A DNA stretch of 12,245 bases from an uncultured Chloroflexota bacterium (GTDB lineage: Bacteria; Chloroflexota; Dehalococcoidia; UBA2247; RBG-13-53-26): the NCBI GenBank assembly GCA_937860285.1, contig CALMBS010000223.1, forward strand, positions 1-12,245, read 5' to 3'. Positions within the stretch are counted from its first letter, which is position 1. Every line of letters starts with the position of its first letter. The translations under genes and the position numbers were made by a program. The notes beneath the pieces were generated by a model. The model did not search any database, was not told the origin of the DNA, and worked only from the letters and a program-made list of their open reading frames with translations. Shown piece by piece: positions 5,623-12,100 of the stretch.

Positions 5623-5844
5623 TTGAGAAAGAAGAGCAGGCTGAGGGAGTTCATGAGGCCGCGTAGCCGTCTTCAGAAAGCATTGAGGCTGGGCGGCCTG
5701 GCCCTGATGTTCATGCCGGAACCGGTGACCACCCCCATCGGCATCACCATGCTGGGCATCTCCCTGGCCGTGCCTCCGGAGCGCCGCAGACCGCTGGTCC
5801 AAAGCTGTGGAGCCAGCATACGCAGGGGAAGTCTCCCTGGCTAG
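5623..5844 (+). CDS. 73-residue basic/hydrophobic small protein, unknown function
   Basis: The TTG start is chosen because GGAAGGGG ends seven bases upstream; the ATG at 5616 in another frame gives only a short peptide. The N-terminus is very basic (RKKSRLREFMRPRSRLQK). A hydrophobic segment follows (residues ~22-52, LGGLALMFMPEPVTTPIGIT...), broken by MPEPVTTPIG, so it looks like a re-entrant hairpin or two short helices; then a basic tail. The MPEPxTTPIG block looks conserved-protein-like rather than random, but I cannot name the family. It is the last plus-strand gene of the ftsZ operon. Its stop codon lies in the loop of a CCTGGC/GCCAGG hairpin (5836-5853) without a T-run. Confidence 0.55.
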   Translation: MRKKSRLREFMRPRSRLQKALRLGGLALMFMPEPVTTPIGITMLGISLAVPPERRRPLVQSCGASIRRGSLPG

Positions 5845-5891
5845 AGGGCCAGGTATACATAAGGGTGATTCGCAGTGTTTGAAGAGTGTAT

Positions 5892-6026
5892 CAGCAAGCA
5901 GGCTAGGAGCAAGGTTGCCCCCCCACCCTTGCTTGGCAGAGCCTCCTCACATGGCCGTCCAAATGCCAAATTCCACGGCGTCTTCAGGCCAAAAACAGCT
6001 AACTTTCTGCACTAGCCTGCTTGCTG
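5892..6026. repeat. 15-bp perfect inverted repeat spanning 135 bp
   Basis: CAGCAAGCAGGCTAG (5892-5906) and its exact reverse complement (6012-6026) are 105 bases apart in the convergent gap between the ftsZ operon and the ATPase gene. Inside is a second pair, AGCAAGG (5908-5914) and CCTTGCT (5927-5933). No protein-coding content is credible. It could be the terminal repeats of a small non-autonomous element (no target duplication visible) or a bidirectional RNA structure between converging genes. The remainder of 5845-6040 shows nothing else. Confidence 0.55.
5991..6016 (-). terminator. Weak intrinsic-terminator candidate after the ATPase gene
   Basis: Read on the minus strand, GCTA (6016-6013) pairs with TAGC (6001-5998), with a possible G-T extension, and TTTTT (5995-5991) follows two bases later. 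It is placed correctly for the ATPase gene ending at 6041, but the stem is short. Confidence 0.25.
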
Positions 6027-6040
6027 GTCACATATGCCCG

Positions 6041-6943
6041 TCAGGGGGCCGAAGAAAACAACCTCCGCTCCACTTCCTTCAGCCGCTCCACTCCCCGCAC
6101 CTCGAAGGGGAACAGGGGCACCCTGGTGGAACGGGTCCCGTAGCCGCCTTCGACCTCGGCCAGGTACTTCTGCTGCAGCTGTGCCTTGCTGCGCAGAAAC
6201 GGTGAGTCAGCGTCCTCCACCACCTGGTTGATGACGATGTGGTTGATGCCCAGCCCGTAGCTTCTGAACTCCTCGAAGATGTCCTGCAGCTGCCGCACGG
6301 CCAGGGCCTCGGCTATGGTCACCAGGTTGAACTGCACCTCCTCCCGGAGGAAGGCCAGGTCCTTGTTGGACAGCTTCTCCCAGTCCTGGATCACACCCAG
6401 GACGGAGCGCTTCAGGTTGCCCGTGGCCTTGAGGGCGGAGTAGACCCTGGCAGCCGGTTTCAGGTGGTTGCTCACCAGCGAGGGCATGCGCAGGAGGCCG
6501 AGGGTCTGGCCGGCGGGGGCGGTGTCCCACACCACCCTTTCATACCGGCCGGACTCGCTGACCTCCCGGATGTAGTCCACCATGAACTCGTCCTTGAGCC
6601 CGGGCAGCATGGTGGCGACGTAGCCCAGGAACTCCTGGTACTCGATATCCACGAAGGTGGAGAAGAGGCCGTACACCTGGGGGCCGAACTTCTGGTCCCA
6701 CAGCTGCTTCACCACGTCGTAGCTGATTTCCTCCAGGTACAGGTTCTCGGTGACCATGGCCGGGCTGGCGGGCGAGTCGATCTCGAAGATGTCCCGGAGC
6801 GATGGGGTGAAGTCGGTTGATACCACCAGCGTCCTGAGTCCGTTGAGGGCGTGGTGCAGGGCGGTGGCGGCGGCCGAGGTGGTCTTGCCCACTCCTCCCT
6901 TGCCGCAGAACATGGTAACCTTCCTGGAACCGATCTGGCTCAA
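6041..6943 (-). CDS. ArsA/Get3-family ATPase, single domain
   Basis: This 300-residue protein is of the SIMIBI ArsA type. Motifs: deviant Walker A GKGGVGKTT (14-22), STDFTPSLRD (42-51), Walker B/switch II DTAPAGQTL (140-148), GINHIVINQ (232-240) and the ArsA-like end PLFPFEVRGVERL (276-288). The family's usual STDPAHSLSD reads STDFTPSLRD here, so the Pro-Ala-His part of switch I is replaced. Only one cysteine is present (C13), so there is no arsenite-binding cysteine set and no Get3-type CxxC; arsenite transport is unlikely. The TTG start is chosen for GAGGAGG at eight-base spacing; an upstream in-frame ATG at 6991 would add 16 residues. Members may use ATP to handle membrane proteins or metal oxyanions. 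It converges on the ftsZ operon. Role unknown. Confidence 0.85.
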   Translation of the reverse strand: MSQIGSRKVTMFCGKGGVGKTTSAAATALHHALNGLRTLVVSTDFTPSLRDIFEIDSPASPAMVTENLYLEEISYDVVKQLWDQKFGPQVYGLFSTFVDIEYQEFLGYVATMLPGLKDEFMVDYIREVSESGRYERVVWDTAPAGQTLGLLRMPSLVSNHLKPAARVYSALKATGNLKRSVLGVIQDWEKLSNKDLAFLREEVQFNLVTIAEALAVRQLQDIFEEFRSYGLGINHIVINQVVEDADSPFLRSKAQLQQKYLAEVEGGYGTRSTRVPLFPFEVRGVERLKEVERRLFSSAP

Positions 6944-7178
6944 AGCTGCCACCTCCTCACGCGGCCAACTCAAATGGTAGCACAGGGGCATGCCTCGTGC
7001 CACGCGGATTGGTGGCCCCGGGGCATGTGCGGCGCCGCCCGATGTCGCGGGCGGGCCGGATGGTGCCCGCCGCGACCGTAGACCAGGAGGCAGCGGAAGT
7101 GATAACATGGCACACCCGATCGGCCGGCCGGCCGCGGGCGGCTCTCGATAGCGGTGCCTGAGTATAGAAAGGAGACGC
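6944..7178. other. Divergent intergenic region, no gene seen
   Basis: These 235 bases separate the ATPase gene from the four-helix membrane protein. They are very GC-rich and include a CGGC-type run (7121-7134). I found no promoter pair with acceptable spacing for either gene, although one must be here. Confidence 0.5.
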
Positions 7179-7724
7179 GTGAAGCAGACTGAAGACAACG
7201 ACAAGGGCAGCGAAGCCCCCCGGGACGATGCGCCCGCCACAGGCGGGCCGCGGAACGAAGACCCGCTTGTGGCCGGTTCCCCGCGCAACCTGGTCCCCAT
7301 CGCCATGGCGGTCCTCCTCCTCTTCTTTGCCGGGATCGTGTTCTACATCGCGGCTATGTTCGCGGACACGGGGACCTCCAGGGACAACTGGGGGATCGCC
7401 CAGATCATCCTCATCTACATGGGCCAGGCCGTCTTCTACTCTGGCGTTCTCATCGGCCTGGGGACACTGGCCACGGCCCGAAAAGGGGATGCCGCATCGG
7501 CCGCGCCCCGGGTAGCCCGGCTCCTGTCGTGGGCCGGGGCGGCGGTGGTGGTCCTGGGCGTGGCCCAGTCGATCTGCATCGTAGGCATAGAGCAGTGGGG
7601 TGGGTGGCGCCTGGAGGCCAGCCAGATTGGGCTGAGGATGGGCACCGCGGTCTTTGAGGGTGGTGTGCTGGCCGGCCTGGCGCTCCTCTGCCTGCGAAGG
7701 CTCAAGGGACCCCAGGGGGCCTGA
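7179..7724 (+). CDS. Four-helix integral membrane protein, unknown function
   Basis: The protein has 181 residues. The N-terminal ~38 are polar and acidic (MKQTEDNDKGSEAPRDD...) and probably cytoplasmic. Predicted membrane helices: ~39-61, ~73-98, ~115-137 and ~153-173, with a basic end (CLRRLKGPQGA). The GTG start has AAAGGAG just upstream. An amphipathic repeat of GQAVFYSGVLIGLGTLA (helix 2) and GTAVFEGGVLAGLALLCL (helix 4) suggests an internal duplication of two-helix units. I do not recognise the family. It lies 8 bases before the -35 of the next gene, so it may not be in the same transcript. Confidence 0.8.
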   Translation: MKQTEDNDKGSEAPRDDAPATGGPRNEDPLVAGSPRNLVPIAMAVLLLFFAGIVFYIAAMFADTGTSRDNWGIAQIILIYMGQAVFYSGVLIGLGTLATARKGDAASAAPRVARLLSWAGAAVVVLGVAQSICIVGIEQWGGWRLEASQIGLRMGTAVFEGGVLAGLALLCLRRLKGPQGA

Positions 7725-7732
7725 CCCGCCTA

Positions 7733-7761
7733 TTGACACGGCGGTTGTTCGCGGGCATAAT
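7733..7761 (+). promoter_or_regulatory. Sigma70-type promoter of the HTH gene
   Basis: TTGACA (7733-7738), a 17-base spacer and CATAAT (7756-7761) match the consensus at 11 of 12 positions. The expected start is near 7768, giving a leader of only ~20 bases to the ATG at 7789. Confidence 0.8.
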
Positions 7762-7778
7762 GTTTGCGATCGCAAACA
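7761..7778. promoter_or_regulatory. Perfect 18-bp palindrome on the transcription start (operator candidate)
   Basis: TGTTTGCGATCGCAAACA is a fully symmetric palindrome beginning at the last base of the -10 box and covering the predicted +1. This is an ideal site for a dimeric repressor. The downstream gene encodes a DNA-binding protein, so autoregulation is plausible but not shown. Confidence 0.7.
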
Positions 7779-7788
7779 AAACGCCCGG

Positions 7789-8946
7789 ATGAGCACGAAA
7801 ATGGCTAGTGAAGCTGATACCGCCTACATGAGCAGCCCCCAGGCCGCCAGGCTGCTGGGGATCACCGGCGTCGGTGTGGCCCAGCTGGTACGGCAGGGCA
7901 AGATACCGGCGGTGAAGATCGCCAACCGCTGGCTCATCCCTCGGGGCTTCTTGGAGGAGTTTGCCCGGACGTATGAAGGGAAGAGGGGGCGTCCCCGGAA
8001 GGTGCGGTCCGCCGGGTGCCCCGGGGCGGCCACAGGAGTGGAAGAGGCTGCCGGACTGCAGGTGGCTCTCTGGCCGGAGGCCGGGGCCGAGGCGGCCCCG
8101 GCGGAAGAGATGGTGGTGGAGCCAGCCGCGCCGCTGGAGTTGGAAACGGCCGCACCGGCGGCCGAGCCCGCTGCCGCGGAACCCGCCCCGCTGGCGGTGG
8201 CTGGGGGCCTGGTGGGGGAAGTGGAGGAGTCCGCAGGCATTGCCGGAGCCGGGCCGGAGACGCTTCCGGAGGCGGCCGCCGCCGAGCCGGCGGCGATGGC
8301 CTGGCCGGTGGAGACAGTAGCGCCGCCAGAGGCGGTCGCGGGCGCAATGCCGCCGGTCGAGGCTGCTCCGGAGCCGGCAGCGCCGGTCGAGGTCAGCCCC
8401 CCCGAGGTGGCGCCCGCCGCAGCGGCCGCGGCGGAGGCCTGGGTGGCCCCGGCGCCGGAGACCATCCTGCCGGCGGAGCCGGAAGAGGAGGAGAGGGAAG
8501 GCGGCGCGGCCTTCAAGGTGAGCGCCGAGGTCTACCACCTGGACCGGAACTATGCATTCCAGGTCTACGAAAGGGGCCGGATCACCCAGAAGGCGCGGAT
8601 CATCGTGGCCCGGCTCAAGCCGAAGATCCCCTCCCTGCCGCAGTTCTCCTTCCGCTGGGACTACCGGTACGAGCACCTCAACGTGGACATCCACGGCGTG
8701 GAACCGGCGGTCCTGGAGTGGTGGACCATGGGCCAGAACGGGTACACCGGGCATCTGCCGAGGAGGCTGGCCGGGCCGGGCTACGTCTTCGAGGCCATCA
8801 TCTGGCTCCCGGTGACATTTGTCTTCCGGGGGCGGCTGACCCTGAGCGGCGGGTCGGCCGGGGTGGATGACCCTTCGTCTGTGGCGTCTACCACCGGCGG
8901 CCTGAGGAAGCTCTGGAGCAAGTGGCAGGGGAAGCCCCGCCCGTGA
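7789..8946 (+). CDS. Excisionase-type HTH protein with AT-hook-like motif and unknown C-terminal domain
   Basis: The protein has 385 residues in three parts. (1) Residues ~14-60 form an excisionase/MerR-like helix-turn-helix (SSPQAARLLGITGVGVAQLV, then GKIPAVKIANRWLIPRGFLEEF), followed at 65-71 by KRGRPRK, an AT-hook-like core. (2) Residues ~75-240 are an Ala/Pro/Glu-rich, probably disordered linker. (3) Residues ~241-352 are a compact, aromatic-rich domain I cannot name (SAEVYHLDRNYAFQVYERGR, FRWDYRYEHLNVDIHG, VLEWWTMGQNGYTGHLP, FVFRGRLTL), ending with a basic Trp-containing tail. No good Shine-Dalgarno precedes ATG 7789, ATG 7801 or ATG 7828, so the start is uncertain. It probably is a regulator: the HTH binds DNA and the C-terminal domain may sense something or bind partners. 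It lies upstream of rpoB, which has its own promoter. Confidence 0.8.
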   Translation: MSTKMASEADTAYMSSPQAARLLGITGVGVAQLVRQGKIPAVKIANRWLIPRGFLEEFARTYEGKRGRPRKVRSAGCPGAATGVEEAAGLQVALWPEAGAEAAPAEEMVVEPAAPLELETAAPAAEPAAAEPAPLAVAGGLVGEVEESAGIAGAGPETLPEAAAAEPAAMAWPVETVAPPEAVAGAMPPVEAAPEPAAPVEVSPPEVAPAAAAAAEAWVAPAPETILPAEPEEEEREGGAAFKVSAEVYHLDRNYAFQVYERGRITQKARIIVARLKPKIPSLPQFSFRWDYRYEHLNVDIHGVEPAVLEWWTMGQNGYTGHLPRRLAGPGYVFEAIIWLPVTFVFRGRLTLSGGSAGVDDPSSVASTTGGLRKLWSKWQGKPRP

Positions 8947-8956
8947 TCCTGGTGCA

Positions 8957-8968
8957 CCCGTCGACGGG
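8957..8968. other. 12-bp palindrome in the gap before rpoB
   Basis: CCCGTCGACGGG follows the HTH gene stop by ten bases. It could fold as a short stem with a TCGA loop, but no T-run follows, so a terminator is not supported. Confidence 0.3.
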
Positions 8969-8989
8969 CTGGAGGCGTCCTGAATCCTA

Positions 8990-9018
8990 TTGACAGCGAG
9001 GATGGCGGCCTCTATAAT
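8990..9018 (+). promoter_or_regulatory. Perfect-consensus sigma70 promoter of rpoB
   Basis: TTGACA (8990-8995), a 17-base spacer and TATAAT (9013-9018) match the consensus exactly. The expected start is near 9025, giving an rpoB leader of ~105 bases. Confidence 0.9.
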
Positions 9019-9027
9019 TGTAAGTTG

Positions 9028-9051
9028 CGCATCAATGCGATATCCTCATTG
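9028..9051 (+). promoter_or_regulatory. Mutually exclusive small hairpins at the start of the rpoB leader
   Basis: CGCAT-CA-ATGCG (9028-9039) and CAATG...CATTG (9033-9037 with 9047-9051) share bases, so only one can form. They lie at the very 5' end of the transcript; GTTTTCC follows. Attenuation or mRNA stability control of rpoB is conceivable, but the stems are only 5 bp. Confidence 0.25.
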
Positions 9052-9130
9052 CGTTTTCCTATCGTTTGTCAAGTGATCCCCTTCCTTTTCACTTTTGGCG
9101 AATCATGCCCAGCAAAGGAGTGTGCAGGAG

Positions 9131-12100
9131 TTGATTCCTACATCACCGCTATCTGATTCCAGGAACGTTGCCCGGAGATCCTTCGCCACCACCCCGCCTG
9201 TACTTGGCATCCCCAACCTGATCCAGGTCCAGTTCGACTCGTTCCGCCGGTTCCTCGAGAACGGTCTGCGAGAGCTCTTTGAGGGGCTGGCCATCCAGGA
9301 CCTGGCCGGCACCCGGCTGGAGCTGCGCTTTGTGAACTGTGAGCTGGGTCCGCCGAAGAACTCCATCCCCGCCTGCCGCGAGCGTGACCTGACCTACTCG
9401 GCGCCTCTATACGCCAAAGTGCAATTGGTGGTCAAAGAGACCGGGGAGATCAAGGAACAGAACATCTTCATTGCGGACATCCCGCTGATGACCCCCACCG
9501 GCACCTTCATCATCAACGGCGCCGAGCGGGTGGTGGTCAGCCAGCTCATCCGGTCGCCCGGCCTGTACCTGACCATCGAGACCGACATCGCCACCGGCCG
9601 CGACCTCTGCTATGGCAAGCTTATCCCCGAGCACGGGTCATGGCTCGATTTCGAGACCAGCAGCAAAGACATCATCTGGGTGAAGGTCAACGGCAAGAGG
9701 CGGTTCCCGGTGACCACCCTGCTGAGGGCCATCGGCTTTGCGTCCACGGAGGACCTGACGGCCATGTTCCAGGAGGTGGACGGCTCGCCCGACCACTCGT
9801 TCATTGCCGCCAGCGCCAAGCAGGACTCGTTCATCAAGAACGAGAACGAGGCCATCCTGGAGATCTACCGGCGCCTGCGGCCCGGCGATCTGCCCAACGT
9901 GGAGAACGCCCGGAACCTGCTGAACAACCTCTTTTTCCACCCCCGCCACTACAACCTGGGCAAGGTGGGACGCTACAAGCTGAACAAGCGGCTGGGCCTG
10001 GGGCAGGAGAATGCCAACATGCTGGCCTTGAGCCGCGATGACCTGGTGTCCATTGTGCGCCATATCATCATGGTCAACAACGGGCAGGAGGCGCCGGACG
10101 ACATCGACCACCTCAGCAACCGGAGGCTGCGCACTGTCGGCGAGCTCATTCAGAACCAGCTTCGGGTGGCCCTGCTGAACCTGGAGCGCATGGTGAGGGA
10201 GCGCATGAGCATCGTGGACACGGCCACGGTCACCCCCAACGCCCTGATCAACACCCGGCCGGTGACCACCGCCATCCGCGACTTCTTCAGCGGTTCCCAG
10301 CTGTGCCAGTTCATGGACCAGACCAATCCTCTGGCGGAGCTGACGCACAAGCGGCGCCTGTCCACCCTCGGCCCCGGAGGCCTGTCCCGGGAGCGGGCCG
10401 GGTTCGAGGTCCGCGATATTCACCATTCCCACTATGGGCGTATCTGCCCCATCGAGACGCCGGAAGGTCCCAACATCGGGCTCATCGCGTACCTGGCCAC
10501 CTACGGCGCCATCGACGAGTACGGCTTCATCGTGACCCCGTATCGCCGGGTCACCCGGGAGGTCAAGAACATACATGAGCAGATGGTCAACCGGGCCCTG
10601 GCCGAGGCGGTGACGGACCAGGATGGCAAGCGGATCGGCAAGGAAGGGGCCCGGATCACGCCGGCCCTGGCCAAGGAGCTGGCCGCGCTGCCGTCACGGA
10701 CCATCAAGGTGGTGCCCTTCGCGTCCCGCGAGATCGTCTACCTGTCGGCGGACCAGGAGGAGGACTACGTAGTGGCCCAGGCCAGCGCTCCCCTTAACAC
10801 TTACGATGAGTTCAGCGAGAAGAGGATCGAGGCCAGGAAAGGAGAGCGCTTCCCCCGGGTCTCTCCCGAGAATGTAGACCTGATGGACGTCTCACCGAAG
10901 CAGATTGTGGGCATCTCGGCCTCGCTTATCCCCTTCCTGGAGCACGACGACGCCAACCGGGCCCTGATGGGCTCGAACATGGAGCGCCAGGCGGTGCCCC
11001 TGCTCTGCTCCGAGTCCCCGGTGGTGGGGACGGGCATGGAGCAGCAGGTGGCCAGGGACAGCGGGCAGCTGGTCATAGCCGGGGACGACGGTGATGTGAC
11101 CTCGGTGACCAGCCGGGAGATCGTGCTCATGACCGAAGAAGGGGAGGAGCGCAGCTACCCCCTGATGAAGTTCATGCGGACGAACCAGGGAACGTGCATC
11201 AACCAGCGTCCCATCGTCAGCAAGGGCGACAGGGTCAAGACCGGGCAGGTCCTGGCGGACAGCTCGGCCACTGACCACGGCATACTGTCCCTCGGCCAGA
11301 ACGTGCTCTGCGCGTTCATGAGCTGGGAGGGCTACAACTTCGAAGATGCCATAGTGGTGTCGGAGAAGCTGGTCAAAGAGGACAAGTTCACCTCGATACA
11401 CATCGAGCGCTATGAGGTGGAGGCCAGGGAAACCAAGCTGGGCGCCGAGGAGATCACCAGGGACATACCGAACGTTGGCGAGGAGAGCCTGCGTAAGCTG
11501 GACGACGACGGCATTGTCCAGGTGGGCGCGGACGTCGAGTCCGGAGACATCCTGGTGGGCAAGATCACTCCCAAGGGAGAGACGGAGCTGAGCGCCGAGG
11601 AGAAACTCCTCCGGGTGATATTCGGCGAGAAGGCCCGCGAGGTCAAGGACACGTCTCTGAGGGTGCCGCATGGCGAGCGGGGCCTGGTGATAGCGGTGAA
11701 GATATTCACCAACCGGGACGAGCTGCCCGAGGGCGTGAGCAAACTGGTGCGGGTCTGGGTGGCCCAGAAGCGCAAGGCGTCCGAAGGGGACAAGCTGGCC
11801 GGCCGGCACGGCAACAAGGGCGTCATCGCCCGCATCCTGCCGGAGGAGGACATGCCTTTCCTGCCCGACGGCACATCTATCGACATCGTGCTGAACCCCA
11901 TCGGGGTGCCGTCCCGCATGAACCTGGGGCAGATCTTCGAGACCCATCTTGGCTGGGCCGCCAACGAGCTGGGATTCAAGGCCGACTGCCCCGTCTTCGA
12001 AAGCGCCGACACGGACGTGGTCGAGGACGCCCTGGCCAGGGCCTGGATGGTCCGGCAGGCGAACGCCGGGACCGCCAACCTGGGCGCCCGGAACAGGCTG

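Noticed and set aside
5836..5853. CCTGGC/GCCAGG hairpin as terminator of the ftsZ operon
   Set aside because: No T-run follows and the stop codon lies in its loop; it cannot be called an intrinsic terminator.
5892..6026. Insertion sequence or MITE with target-site duplication
   Set aside because: Bases directly flanking the two arms do not match each other, and no transposase is present; reported only as an inverted repeat.
5807..6205. 132-codon plus-strand frame covering the convergent gap
   Set aside because: It overlaps the end of the 73-residue gene and the C-terminal part of the ATPase gene, crosses both inverted-repeat arms and has no ribosome-binding site or recognisable content.
6041..7306. 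421-residue version of the ATPase starting at 7306
   Set aside because: The extra N-terminal part is Pro/Arg/Ser low-complexity sequence, overlaps the start of the divergent membrane-protein gene, and a good GAGGAGG sits before the TTG at 6943.
7702..8754. 350-codon minus-strand frame and 284-codon plus-strand frame opposite or within the HTH gene
   Set aside because: Both are low-complexity Arg/Gly/Pro products of the Ala/Pro/Glu linker read in other frames; the HTH gene has a recognisable N-terminal domain and its own promoter.
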